A program made the position numbers and the translations under genes. Below the pieces are notes generated by a model. The model saw only the letters and a program-made list of their open reading frames with translations, was not told where the DNA came from and did no database searches. DNA of 64,000 nt from Liolophura sinensis (Eukaryota > Mollusca > Polyplacophora > Chitonida > Chitonidae), in assembly GCF_032854445.1 (NCBI RefSeq), contig NC_088298.1:5638160-5702159 (forward strand), read 5' to 3'. Below are positions 22,386 to 34,411 of this stretch, piece by piece; within the stretch, counting starts at the first letter, position 1, and each line of letters opens with the position of its first letter.

Positions 22386-22795
22386 ATTGGTGTTTTACGC
22401 CGTACTCAAGAATATTTCACTTATACGACGGCGGCCAGCATTATGGTGGGTGGGAACCGGGGGAAACCCACGACCATCCGCAGGTTGCTGTCAGACCTTC
22501 CCACTTACGGTCGGAGAGGAAGCCAGCATGAGCTGGACTTGAACTCACAGCGACCGCATTGGTGAGAGACTCCTGGGTCATTACGCTGCGCTAGCGCGCT
22601 AACCGACTGAGCCACGGAGGCCCCTGTCTGACACCTGATTCAGATGTTAGGTTACCTGATTTGTATTTCCTTAGGTGTGGACAGTTTCGTTTCTTTCTGA
22701 TTTCGGGCCCACATGTTACATGAGTTGTATCTTCTTGGGTGTACTTTGTTTCCTTTCTGTCTAATTCCTGGTCCCCCTATCTGCTTTCTTGTGAA
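21935..22795. repeat. ~64-bp degenerate minisatellite split by a SINE
   Basis: Units contain GCTGGTTTTCCTCTCT, then AATACCGAGTCCACACATTACCTGATGTGTA, then CTTCTCAGG. Clear unit starts lie at about 22136 and 22200. The array stops at 22354 and resumes at 22624 after the SINE, still recognisable to about 22790. Confidence 0.8.
22355..22623 (-). mobile_element. tRNA-derived SINE type 1, full length, with target duplication
   Basis: It reads 5' to 3' on the minus strand: head GGGGCCTCCGTGGCTCAGTC, A box TGGCTCAGTCGG, B box GTTCAAGTCC, and a tail ending in 30 A (T at 22355-22384). The 12-bp target duplication CTGTCTGACACC is at 22343-22354 and 22624-22635. The intact duplication indicates a fairly young insertion, into an array unit. 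Confidence 0.95.
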
Positions 22796-22916
22796 TACGT
22801 GGTTCAAATTTTAATATAGGTTGTGTAAGAAGCCAGACAGGAGACTCTGGCAAAAAGATGTGATCCCATATAGCTTGTTGGCCTCCAGAATATGCTCGTG
22901 CGTATGGTATGCGGAT

Positions 22917-23027
22917 GGTAATGGGTTTCTCTCTGGCCTTGTCCTTTTTCCTCCCACCATGATACAGGGCCGCACCAGTATAAGTGAAACGTTCTTGAGT
23001 GCGGCGTTAAACACCAACCAAATACTT
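22917..23027 (+). mobile_element. SINE type 1, 3' fragment
   Basis: It has TTTTCCTCCCACCATGATAC, then AAGTGAAACGTTCTTGAGTG and GCGTTAAACACCAACCAAAT. The head is missing. Confidence 0.7.
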
Positions 23028-25290
23028 ACGTATAAAGAAGGCTCATTAACTCTCCACCGTGAGGTCCTAAAAGCACCAAGGCTGAGCTTCAAACTCTTGT
23101 GATGGGCAGGATCCAATATTTTAACTCATGATTTCCTTGTGGAGTCGTAACTGATAGACCCATCGTGCATGTACTGCCCAACTTCTTATGTGCTGGGAAG
23201 CGATGAGTTTAGTTAAGCCGCGTCTCGTGCCTTGTGAATGATGATATGATTTATTGCTGGAATGAAGCTGTGAAGTCACATGATGAGCGCGAGATGTTGA
23301 GGTAAAAGCTACAAAATTAGCGAAAGGATAGCTCGATAAGTATTTATGTTACACAGTTAGAAGCCATGCATCAAGATATTAAGAGTTAAAGCATGACAAA
23401 TATATCGCGCCTAGTAGATGTATGTATATCAAAACACATTAAAATGGCTCGTAAAAATCATGACATTTGAAGTTTGATCAATTCTAACAGCATTAAGAAT
23501 TAACAAAATTATCGTTGACATGAAATGACGGACAACTTTATGTTCTCCAATCTTAAAACATGCATGTAGCCGCCTGCTAACACTAGCTGAACAGTAGTGT
23601 ATTACCGAGTGCCGGCGGAGGTATTAATTAAGGAAGGTGGAAGGCGAAACACATGTTTATAGAACTTATGTCATTTTTACCTAACTTAGCAAAATACCAT
23701 GATATACCATGATCAGATGTTTACAGATTCCAATTACACACACCTTAAAACGTTATTTAAGTAGACTGGTGCATAATACGGAGAAAACCAAATTACAGAT
23801 TTGACGAGAACACAGTCACTTTCGATTTCAATAACAGCATGTACGGCACTCATCAATAAATATCTCTCATATAAATTTTACACAATTTCGTGATATGAAC
23901 ATAACAGAAGTTTCATTTATGCTGTAAGTCAACTCACCCTGGAGGGGAAATCTGATGAGATTCGACCCTGTGGCACGAGGCCTATGTCGTCCGTGTTCAA
24001 TGCTAAACGTTCGATTTCGCTGCCAATTGCCTACAGTGGTAATGTTCACGACAAGAACATACCAAGAAACAGACGGTGGCCTCCAGTTTAGCCCTCACCA
24101 AAGATCGATATAATGTTAGTAAATCAAACCAGATCGCTTAATATCGATAGACTTTAATATTGTCATTGTGTATTCGATGTGATGACCATATTCCAGACCG
24201 TTTAACGTCACGTCTGAAACAACGTCTCTTGACCTTAAATAATCGGCAAGATTTTAGGTCTAATAAGACGTACCTGTTCTAAATTATCATTAGTAGGACA
24301 ATGATTAAAACTGTGTACAGCATTTACCGTCCTGTATGGCTTCACGACAGTCATTGTCGTGTTAGGATATACATTTGGATTTTTAGATGTCAACATCTTA
24401 TGAGTTGTTCTTTCCGCTGCTGTTGAAATAGTTTCATTTTTTTAGTGTTAACGAAAAACAGTCAAACCATCTCCAGATCTGAGATTTGTAATCTGTCTTT
24501 TACGTTCAGCACAACCTTCAGTACTTTTGTTTAAAGCAACGACTTTAGACGCCGCTTTTCTCTGTTTTTTTTTGTCGTGAGAATCATGAAAGCAGGCCAA
24601 AGCTCCAACAGAGCTTCATTTATCCTTGTCTTAGCACCAAGTGAAGATGTAGGCTGATAGTGAGGCACAATTAGTTGTGGGTACATCAGAAAAAGTAGAA
24701 GAATGAGAACTGGAAGACGACATCACAAAGACATACAAGAATTCATAGCCCCGTGTTTCTCACCCACCACAGAAGGCCAACTACGGTGAACCCCTTCTGC
24801 GAGTAGCCATCAGAAAGAGAAACAAGACTTCCACGCCATCCTCGAGGAGATGGTTTTATGGCTTCTACTCGGACATGCCAGATCTAAACAGTAAGAAATA
24901 ACCTACTCGACAGACTGTAAAGATGTCAGGGCCAAAGCGCAGTGTTCGGCGTGAAGGTCTCGTAGGACCAATCAACCATCAGCTCCCACGGAAGACCGCT
25001 TTAAGGGAAAGTGTGGTTTGTTTCTGAATTATTTTTGAAAGATTCTCTTTCAGAATTATGTCTACAATTCTATTCCAGTTCGTCGATCACTGTTTGACTT
25101 TTACGCTCTACAAAGACAGTCAGCGAGAAACGACTGCGTATTGACATGGCCAATTTCTTGTGCGAGACGGAATGAAGCTTGCCACCAGGCTTTCGTAAGA
25201 TTATAGAATATGGCACAGACAATCCCTTGTGTGTTCGCAAGGCTCTAATTAGTCTACTTATCCCCATGTTTAAGAAATCTGTAAGCTAAC
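23028..25290. other. Intergenic, no gene seen
   Basis: No exon, known element or tandem array recognised. Short open frames here have no domain signature. Confidence 0.5.
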
Positions 25291-25302
25291 ATGGTTTTGG
25301 CA

Positions 25303-25460
25303 CGAAAATATGCCCTAGGGCTCACAAAGAGCCCCATGCCTCAGGGCCAATATGCTCCAGGGCTCACAAAGAGCCCCATGCCTCAGGGCCAATATGCTGC
25401 AGGGCTCACAAAGAGCCCCATGCCTCAGGGCCAATATGCTACAGGGCTCACAAATCACAA
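25303..25460. repeat. 42-bp tandem repeat, about 3.7 copies
   Basis: The unit is CAATATGCTCCAGGGCTC followed by ACAAAGAGCCCCATGCCTCAGGGC. Each unit contains the small inverted repeat GGGCTC...GAGCCC. The frame is open (14 residues per unit, GLTKSPMPQGQYA) but there is no evidence of coding. Confidence 0.85.
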
Positions 25461-25599
25461 AGGCTCACTAATAAATCTCATCAACTATCAGAATCGTTTA
25501 ATAACACACAATGTTCAGACACATAAAGATATTTGGGGAATGTGCAGGCTGGTGATTTTAACTACCCAATTAATGCCAAGGTTCGGAAGGTAACTCACT

Positions 25600-26300
25600 C
25601 TGAAAAATTGTCACTACCTTTAATGGATTGCTAAAGAGTGTATGTCGTTTGTAGAAGATAAGTAAGTTGGAAAATGTTATAAAGTAACTGCATGTGAATG
25701 ATTTAATAATTAAACCCCTCGGCCTACAAACTTACGTAACTTGAAGCAACTGTTTGTTGAAGAAAGGGATACTGTGTAATAAAACACCGCAATAATTTAT
25801 CATCATTTGAAGGGAGTTTTTATGATTTTTAGAAAATTAAAAGGTAATTATAAGGGTGAACAACAGTAAGTCAATCTAAGTCTAAATGTAAACCTCAATA
25901 TCAAAAAGGTATTTTAAGAAGGAATATATAGTTTCTGAAGGACACACTTGTCAGTGATTGATACATCATATTTACTTTTTCAGACTTTTTGTGATTAGCT
26001 CATAACACTTGAGTACAAAATTATATTGATTGGCTGAAGCCTGGACTGGAGGAAACTGAGTAACTGAGCACGTAACGCCCTTAGGTTGTTAGAGATATTA
26101 CATGATCACTTAAACACAAATCACCATGTGACTTTATTTCTTTGTTACAATATTAATTAACAGTAAAACAGCAAACAATAATATTCATCTTGTATTCTCC
26201 TTGGGTTTCTTGTACATGTATGTCAAATGTGTTTTGTGTTCACTCAGGGTTTGTTGCACATACATCTTATAGATTTTGAGGTCTTGTACGTCTGATTCAT
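25600..26300. other. Intergenic, no gene seen
   Basis: AT-rich sequence between two tandem arrays; nothing recognised. Confidence 0.45.
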
Positions 26301-26315
26301 TTCGCGTTTCATTGA

Positions 26316-27655
26316 TCACAAAGGACGTCCATAAACTGGCCCAGTCAAGACGTCCAGCCGACGGCAAAACAGTGATCACAGAAGGTCTAACCGAGGACAA
26401 AAGACTGACCATAACAGGACGTTCACACCCTGTCTCGGTCATGACGTCCAGCCGACCACACAACACTGACCACAAAAGGACGTCCATACACAGCCCATGT
26501 CAAGACGTCCAGCCAACGACAAAATCCTGACCACTAAAGGACGTCCATACACAGCCCCTGTCAAGATATCCGGCCGACAACAGAACACTGACAACAGAAG
26601 GACGTCCACACACTGCCCCGGTCAAGACGTCCAGCCGACGACAGAACACTGGTCACAAAAAGACGCCCACAGACTGCCCCTGTCAAAACGTCCAGCCGAC
26701 GACAAAGCACTGAAACATAAAACCACGTCCATACACTGTCTCGGACAAGACGTCCAGCCGACAACAAAACACTAACCATAAAGGGACGTCCATATACTGC
26801 CCCTGTCAAGACATCCGGAGACGATAAAACACTAACCACAAATGAACGTCCGTACACTGCCCTTGTCAAGTCGTACAGCCGACGACAAAACATTGACCAT
26901 AAAAGGATGTCCATACACTGCCCCGGTCAAGGTGTCCAACCAACGACAAGACCATGACAACAAGTGGACGAACGCATAATGCCCCTGTCAGGACGTCCAG
27001 CCAAAGACAAATCTCTGATCACAAAAGGACGTCCATTCACTGCCATGTCGTGATATCAAGCCGACTACAAACCACTGACCACAGAAGGACGTCCATATAT
27101 TGCCTCTGCCAAGACGTTAATTCGATCGCAAAACACCGACCACAGAAGAACGTCCATACACTGCCCCGGTCAAGACATCCAGCCGACCACAAAACACTGC
27201 CACAGAAGAACTTCCATACACTGCCCAGGTCAAGGCGTCCAACCGACGACAAAAAACTGTCAAAAATAGGACGTGCATACACTGCCCCTGCCAAGACATC
27301 CAGTCGACCACAAAACACTGACCAAAAAAGGACGTGCATATGCTGCCCTTGTCAAGCCGTCTAGCCGACGACAAAACACTAAACACAAACCGACGTCCGT
27401 ATATTGTCCCTATCAAGACATCCAACCGACCACAAAACATTGACCACAAATTGACGTTCGTATTCTGCCCCTTCAAGACGCCTAGCCGATGACAAAACCC
27501 TGACAACAAATGGACGTCCATATACTGCCACTGTGAAGACATTAAGTCGACCACAAAACGCTGACAACAAAAGCACGTCCATACACTGCCCCGGTCAAGA
27601 CGCCCAGCCAACGACAAATCACTGACAATAAATGGACGTGCGTATATTGACCTTC
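26316..27655. repeat. 61-bp minisatellite with GACGTC in most units
   Basis: The unit is GGACGTCCATACACTGCCCC, then GGTCAAGACGTCCAGCCGAC, then GACAAAACACTGACCACAAAA. About 22 moderately diverged units are present. Each unit has two GACGTC-like sites, making the array unusually CpG-rich for this locus. The open frames on both strands are by-products. Confidence 0.93.
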
Positions 27656-27659
27656 TCGG

Positions 27660-28500
27660 CACCTCGATCGTTACGATCAAATGACCATATGCGACCTCTG
27701 CCAGTGTTATGCAGAACGTTACAACGTCCCCGCGACTGGAATGTTAAAATGTTAGCCACTCTCTATTGTATACAAAGTCTACATTGTCATACGTACTGGA
27801 GATTTTCCACCGGGAGTAAACGCACGACTTAAGGGAAAATGGCGATCATTTCTTTGCAGCGGCTATCTATCTGAATTGGAAAATATGACAGGGCTGTGAA
27901 TCAGATGCTACAGTCTGAAGTTATTATTAGTTATTGTTTATATTAGCCTATTCATTTTGTGTTTTGTATCCACAAAATGTAAAAGGCTTAATACAGTATG
28001 AGTTAACACACCAATACAGCAAGAACAACACCAGTGTAATCCATTTTCTATACTAAACTTATCACATTGACATAAGGCAAGAAAGCATACATTCTACATA
28101 CAATCGCTAAAGGAATACATTCCAGACTATCAGATAAATGTTCCAAATATTCGTTGAAAATGCCTATTTTCCCCGAGTCTTTGGATAGCTAAACGGGCTA
28201 AATTTCTGTTTAAATCGTTGAATGACCAAATCTGCCGACCATTCGTACCTGTGTGTACAAACGTATACATCAGGGACTTCGTTTATGTGACAAAACGTTT
28301 CACAAAGTCTATGTGATTTGTTCTTGAGGTACATAAATACAATATGTTCCGCCAGATTGTATCAATTCAGTATAGGTTTAAGGTATTACACTAATCGTCT
28401 TCATTATGTAGCTCTCAACCAGCGTGTGATAATCAGCTCTTCGTGACCTGTTTGCTTTGCTTGTTTAAATCAACATGCAGACTAAATGAGATGAGCATAC
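27660..28500. other. Intergenic, no gene seen
   Basis: AT-rich; nothing recognised. Confidence 0.45.
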
Positions 28501-28503
28501 ACA

Positions 28504-28674
28504 GCTGTCTCCGGCCGTAAGTGGGAAGGTCTGTCATCAACCTGCGGATGGTCGTGGCATTCCCCCGGGCTGTGCCGGGTTTCCTCTACCATAATGCTGG
28601 CCGCCATCGTATAATTGAAATAGTCTTGAGTACGGCGTAAAACACCAATCAAGTAAATAAACAAATAAATAAAA
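28504..28674 (+). mobile_element. SINE type 1, 5'-truncated
   Basis: It begins inside the body (CCGGCCGTAAGTGGGAAGGT), and continues through AATGCTGGCCGCCATCGTAT to GTACGGCGTAAAACACCAAT and an AATAAATAAA tail. The tRNA-like head is missing. Confidence 0.85.
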
Positions 28675-28787
28675 ACACTGCTGTTAAATATACAAGCTCT
28701 GTTAGAGCATGATACATACATACATATACGAATCAGATAATCAAATAAATAAATAAATAAAATGAATCTTACCCCAGATTAATAATA

Positions 28788-29075
28788 TTTACAGTTGTTA
28801 TCTTACAAGTAAATTGTGTGTCATATAACTCTATCACAGTTGTTATTCTACAAGTAAATTGTGTGTCATATAACTCTATTACAGTTGTTATTCTACAAGT
28901 AAATTGTGTGAATCAAATAACTTTATTACAGTTGTTATTCTACATGTAAAATGTGTGAGTTAAATAACTTTATTACCGTTGTTATTCTACATGTAAATTG
29001 TGTGAGTAAAATAACTTTATTACAGTTGGTATTCTACAAGTAAAATTGTGTGAGTCAAATAACTTTAGAATTAGA
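28788..29075. repeat. ~45-48-bp tandem repeat, six copies
   Basis: The unit is ACAGTTGTTATTCTACAAGT followed by AAATTGTGTGTCATATAACTCTATT. Unit starts are at 28791, 28836, 28881, 28928, about 28976 and 29021; later copies are slightly longer. Confidence 0.85.
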
Positions 29076-29079
29076 GTTG

Positions 29080-29885
29080 GATCAGTCTTATTTCTAAATT
29101 TTTCCGATTTCCATGCAGGAATCTGGTGTTCTGTGAAAACTGCATGGTAGAAAATCAGGTAAACTGTATTCCTGTTTCACAGGCAAACTTTAATGGGCCT
29201 GTTTGCGAGTAAGCCAGTTTTAGCCTCTTTTTCTCTATCAGTTTTCATACCACGCAACGTATAAACCTTTCAGACTACTTTGAATGCCGGACCATACCGT
29301 CAGTGTATTGTATACGCTGTCAGTAGTGACAAAAGCGCTTTACTTAGCAAGTGACAAAAGCGCGTTACTTACCCATGTAACCCGCAAGTAGATAGGGACC
29401 TGCTCCCTCATCCCACCCCACGCCACCAAAACCCAACCCACCCTACTGCCTGTTCCCGGAGTATACTGGTTGGATTGCCGCCCTCATAGATTAGACAGGT
29501 AATAACTTAACGCACAAGTGGTCTCAGGTAGTCTGATGTCTCGCCGTCAACCATATGGGCGGAATCGTGGATGTACATGACAGAAGGACAGACCAAAAGC
29601 AAAGATGTGTGTCTTTTGAAAACACTGAATGAAATAAACATGGGTATGTGTAGGCTATATGTAGAGTAGATCACATCATTAAACATGATTCTACGACATG
29701 CGATTGTGATATAATATACACATATATTACGCGTGTATACGCGTGGTGATGAAGCCATGTTTAGATATTGTGTTTCTTTGTATAAAATATTTCACTTATA
29801 TACAAGCATGGGCATATTTGTGAAGATTAAGAAAAAAAAAAGAATGCTATATAAGTGGTACATGATTCACATGTCAGGATATAAA
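29080..29885. other. Intergenic, no gene seen
   Basis: Nothing recognised. The stretch GTGACAAAAGCGC(T/G)TTACTTA is repeated twice at about 29325-29370. Confidence 0.45.
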
Positions 29886-29905
29886 AATGGATAAAATATT
29901 TAATT

Positions 29906-30169
29906 TATTTATTTATTTGATTGGTGTTTTACGCCGTACTCAAGAATATTTCACTTATACGACGGCGGCCAGCATTATGGTGGGTGGAAACCGGGCAGAG
30001 CCCATGGAAAACCCCGACCATCCACAGGTTGCTGGCAGACTTTCCCACGTATGGCCGGAGAGGAAGCCAGCCTGAGCTAGACTTGAACTCACAGCGACCG
30101 CATTGGTGAGAGGCTCCTGGGTCATTTACGCTGCGCTAGCGGGCTAACCAACTGGGCCACGGAGGCCCC
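29906..30169 (-). mobile_element. tRNA-derived SINE type 1, full length, with target duplication
   Basis: On the minus strand the head begins GGGGCCTCCGTGGCCCAGTT and the tail ends in AATAAATAAATAA. The target duplication TAAAATATTTAATT is at 29892-29905 and 30170-30183. Confidence 0.95.
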
Positions 30170-30183
30170 TAAAATATTTAATT

Positions 30184-31050
30184 ATGCGTGTGTATATGTA
30201 TATGTATGTATGTGCGTATGTTTGTGATTTTTCACGCCTGAGTTTTACGTCATATTAACACTTTTGCAGTCATATGCCGTCGAGGGGCCATTAGATGTAT
30301 GTACATACACTGTGTCTTCTTGTAGCAGCTCGAATCTTTGCCGCCAAAGTGCAGCCGCCACTGAAGTATCATGCCGAAGACACTAAGGCACTGAGCGCCA
30401 AGACAAAAAGAAGTTCCATTTTTATAGACGTTTGTAGTTGAATTCTGGGAGAAGTATTAAGGTGTGCTGTATATAGCGGCTAGGTAAGGTGATTTGGCCG
30501 AGAGGGGTAAGGGAAGCATTACTAATGTTAGAATAAAACCCCTAACTAGGGCAAATTGACAAGACTTATCTTGATGACATTTTCCAGTTTTGATATACAT
30601 GTAGCTTGAAACTGCGGTGAGTTCATGTACAAATAGGTGTACATATGTGCGCAGGTGTCTAGAAGTCCGGTTCCAGAGATTGGTATGGCCACAGACCCCC
30701 ATTAGTTTTCCATAAGCGACAATGTTAACGTTTAGCGCTGTAGCTCAGTCCCAAACATTCCGAGGCCAATAAGCTTTGGTGCATACCTGGCCCAGCCTGT
30801 GAGAAAGAAGCTGTAAAAATCTTGACATAGGTTGACCGTCAAAATCTGGACCTTTCCATGCCGGCAGTTGGGAGGGGTGCCTAGCAACGCCAAGGGGACG
30901 TCACTCGCAGGTCTCCTTGTGTCCTCTCGCCCAGAATTTCAAACTTTCACCATTAAAACTCATACCTGCCCAAAGCTTAGACAATTTCCATCATTTTAAT
31001 ACCAAGCATGCACCTGTACACCAAAAACGGCAGGCTGGCAGCAAAAAAAG
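30184..31050. other. Intergenic, no gene seen
   Basis: Short TATG(TG) tracts at 30185-30225; nothing else recognised. Confidence 0.45.
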
Positions 31051-31167
31051 ACTTTACACCCTAAAATACACAGAACTACAATCGTCCCTACTGAAAAACG
31101 GAAGTTGTAATGGGGGTCTGTGTCCGTATAGCCTGTACAGGAGGGCGTCTGATTCCAGACTCCTTAC

Positions 31168-31434
31168 AGCGCATGCTCCGCTCCATAATGTTCGGTTTTC
31201 ATCACTGCCTCCACTAACAAATTTTGTGCAGAAATCTCGAACAACGCCGGGGTCACTTGAGACACGGTGATGAATATAAGCGTCAAGTCCGACATTCATA
31301 TACCATTCGTAGTCCGTAAAAGGCGTTCCAAGTCGATAATCGCAAGATCCATTTCCAAAACAACGTTTAACATTAACTCCCAAAGACAAAGGTACGTAAG
31401 AAATTATACAAATGAGAAATAAAGCCGGTAACAC
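31168..31434 (-). CDS. Possible first exon of a secreted cysteine-containing protein
   Basis: On the minus strand an ATG at 31434 opens 89 codons that end in phase 0 at a good donor, GCT|GTAAGG (GT is the complement of 31166-31167). The first 20 or so residues are a convincing signal peptide (MLPALFLICIISYVPLSLG). The rest has four cysteines and the phrase GTPFTDYEWYMNVGLDAY. That phrase also occurs, damaged, on the minus strand at 35545-35618 and in a shorter form at 31490-31555, so it belongs to a repeated family or element. No downstream exon is identified. The family is not recognised. Confidence 0.35.
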
Positions 31435-31779
31435 ACGAGAGAGAAGCGGTCATAAGTTTTCAATGATGCCGGGCAGACAATGAATATTCCAGGCATGAAT
31501 TCCATATCAAAGTTCAAATTCGTAGTCCGTGAATGAGTTCCACGTCAAATAACAATTAAGCAAGTATCTCAGTCGAGCTTTAATTGCAACTGTTCATAAA
31601 GGCATCATGCTGATGTAATGAGCATGGCTACCTTTACGGCCCCTAGCCCCAGGTTAAGCGGTATTAGATACAGTTTGAAAATGACGAGCGTTACAGACCC
31701 TAACCGATCAGATTGTGATTCAAAAGTAACGGACGATTACGTCTTTCCTGTTAATATGCAAAGATCTCATGTTACAAGA

Positions 31780-31998
31780 TTTATTTATTTATTTGATTGG
31801 TGTTTTACGCCGTACTCAAGAATATTTATTTATACGACGGCGGCCAGCATTATGGTGGGTGGAAACTGGGCACACCCCGGGGGAAACCCACGACTATCCG
31901 CAGGTTGCTGGCAGACCTTCCCACTTACGGCCGGAGAGGAAGCCAGCATGAGCTGGAGTTGAACTCACAGCGATCGCATTGGTGAGAGGCTCCTGGGT
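31780..31998 (-). mobile_element. SINE type 1, head-truncated, with target duplication
   Basis: The element has the usual body and an AATAAATAAAT tail on the minus strand but stops at TGACCCAGGAGCCTCTCACC, lacking the A-box head. The imperfect duplication CATG(T/C)TACAAGA is at 31768-31779 and 31999-32010, so the truncation occurred during integration. Confidence 0.9.
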
Positions 31999-32123
31999 CA
32001 TGCTACAAGAGGCGCCATCTATGATGTTACACATGACATACAAGATAGACGGATGGGCAACCAGCGCCATCTATGTTGTTAAATACCATGTGTGTGATAG
32101 ATATGTACATAGGGATAACATCG

Positions 32124-32606
32124 CTATGGTTGATCACAATGCAGATGGCCAAGATTCTGAACGCTCTGTCCATACCTCCCAACGAGAGTGTTATACTCAT
32201 TGTAAAATTTGAGAAACTTAGAATGAAGGCGTTTGATGGAATATCCTTGACAAACTAGTTTTTGAACTAGCAACTTGTGACGCAGATTAAAGTCATCACA
32301 ATTAACGCAATATCTGACAAATGCTACAAGGCGAGATATGTATACGCCATATGCAGGACCCTTTGGTATATTGCTATCTAAATAAGCATAATTTACAATA
32401 TCAAAATTGAAATTATCCCTTTTGTCGTAAAGGCGGCGTGAAAGGAGACCTTGTTCATCTTTGTACAGATATAGATCCAAATAAGATGTACCATCAGGAC
32501 TATCTGTTGTCTCCTTTAAATCCAATGAAGGCGGAGAGATTTCAGGAAGTGACGTCAGAAAACACAGAAAAGCTCTCTCAGCCTTTGCTTCTAAATAACA
32601 CTTCAT
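32124..32606 (-). pseudogene. Retroelement reverse-transcriptase C-terminal fragment
   Basis: A 160-codon minus-strand frame reads DLYLYKDEQGLLSRRLYDKR, then DNFNFDIVNYAYLDSNIPKG, PAYGVYISRLVAFVRYC and KLLVQKLVCQGYSIKRLHSKF. From memory, this matches the segment after the catalytic motif in a reverse-transcriptase group common in marine invertebrate genomes. The palm motif is not present. Reading further upstream meets a stop, so this is a relic. I cannot assign the clade. Confidence 0.6.
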
Positions 32607-32699
32607 ATACTCATGCGCTCTGTGAATCTAAAGTATCCACAGCATGCTTCCAACCCACATCTGAAACAATTTAATGGATGTATGCTGATAAAGTAGTTC

Positions 32700-34039
32700 C
32701 GCGCAAGGACACCAGTGATGAGCCTAAACAAGCCTAAGCGGTCCAAAGCTAAAGGTTGTCTGGGAGTACTAAGGAGTCCTTATATGGTACGATTCCAATA
32801 AGACACCATGCAAATGGGATTGATAGAAGTGTCGGCCTAATGTTCGACACAGTCGCTGATTGATGTATTTGGTTTTGTGTGTTGTTGGGGTGGTGTTAGC
32901 TTCCACATTGTTTTCATGTGATTGGTGGGTTTGCTTCCATATAATGACGCTCTTCCTGCATATATAATGCATGTCTATTATGTTATTATTCTGTGAATAA
33001 TAGAGTGAAATATAGCATTTACATGGGTGTCGGAACCGGGGGAGGGGGGCAGAGGGGGCAGTCCCCCCCCCCCCAGCCCCCACACCACCACCCCACCCCA
33101 CGCCCACCACCACCACCGGGTCCGACATGGTGGGGGGGCGGATATCTCCCCCCGCCCAACCCCTCGCCCCTACTTAGGTTTGCCGTTGATGAAGTCAAGC
33201 CAAATGTTATGAAATGCTTTGGGCAGTGACAAACACAGCATGAAATTTGCTCCAGCACGGCCGTACAGGCCCTATTTCCCAGACGCAAAAGCTAATCATG
33301 ATATACCCATTATATGACACCACATCTAGGCCTACTGTATAAGTCTATGGTTTCCTAGGATAAGACATATGTACGAAAAGAGAATGGCCTATATATAGAG
33401 AAGCTACGACAAATTAAAAGATGGTCGTACTTTAACATATGTACGCTATATTACGGCTAAGGCCTAGGGCCACTTGATATATAGTGCTCTCAGAATTCAA
33501 ACTTTTAATTTACCAAGACATTGTTGTGATATTTTATATCAAATTTTAGAAAAGGAGTTTTGATGTGATTTATCTTTTCCTGTGTCACCAAATTAGCCGA
33601 TAAAGATTTCCATCTAATGTAGGCCCCATATAGCCTAGGCCAATCGGCCTTTCAGTCAATATTTGACGCCAAATTGCAGCCAAACTCTGATCTTTTATGT
33701 CTTTGCAGTTCAAACATAAAATTTAGAGACAGAAAATGTCATATATTTGCCGAAAAAAGTCCGTACTTTACATTCATATTATGTGCACGAATCATTCGAA
33801 GGTCAAATGCACTGACTAATTAACCCAGTGGTCTTTTGGAAGTGATTAACCGAAGAATATTCCGCCAGGCGGATTTATCTGACTAGCCAGATCACCGCGC
33901 CATCTATGTTACCGCTGCCTATTGTACGTGTTTGGTATGGTAACAAGCGGACAAGCATGAAACGACAACAACTGAATAGCACTCATCTTTTCAAGAAGCC
34001 AAGTAGGCCTAATTGCTTACAAAATCACAGTACGTGTAT
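32700..34039. other. Intergenic with a C-rich tract at 33042-33170
   Basis: A low-complexity patch of long C runs, CCACCACC and GGGGGGG occurs at 33042-33170. It gives spurious proline- and glycine-rich frames. No gene is seen around it. Confidence 0.5.
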
Positions 34040-34052
34040 CTGACACAAATGA

Positions 34053-34411
34053 CCGGCCCGGTATAGCTCATTTAAAGCGTCGTCTTCGGGGGCGGGAGAT
34101 CAAGGGTCAATCCTGGGTTGGGTCTCACCTAAGACTTTAAAGGAGAGAGTTGCAGCTTCCTTTGGCGCTCTGCATTAAGAAGATAGCGCAACGACTAGTC
34201 GACTCGTATCAGTATAAAGGCTAGGGTGGGGAGGCTTACTTGCCTACGGTACGTCGTTTCGGTGAAGCAACACCAGATAAAAGAGCGGTCGAAATCCGTC
34301 CTGCAACAAGGAGGCACATTACATATGCTTACACCTAAAGACTCCCTCGTCGTCATATGTATGAAAAATTGTTAAGTACGGCGTTAAACCCTAAGCACGC
34401 ACTGACTCACT
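34053..34411 (+). mobile_element. tRNA-derived SINE type 2, long form, with target duplication
   Basis: The head GGCCCGGTATAGCTCATTTA carries an A-box-like stretch and AAGGGTCAATCC a B box. The end is GAAAAATTGTTAAGTACGGC followed by GTTAAACCCTAAGCACGC and CACTGACTCACT. The duplication CTGA(C/T)ACAAATGA is at 34040-34052 and 34412-34424. Confidence 0.9.

Noticed and set aside
22241..22565. Open frames with the phrases [22 protein letters not shown] and similar, also seen at 29887-30109 and 31618-31985
   Set aside because: They are translations of the SINE type 1 body and recur wherever the SINE is.
22561..22620. tRNA gene at the SINE head (A and B boxes)
   Set aside because: The tRNA-like region is part of a repeated SINE and lacks a full cloverleaf.
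26185..27680. Frames on both strands over the GACGTC array, up to 187 codons
   Set aside because: Array by-product with no start context, no domain and a decaying frame.
33019..33288. Proline/glycine-rich open frames
   Set aside because: Low-complexity C-rich tract read in several phases; no conserved feature.
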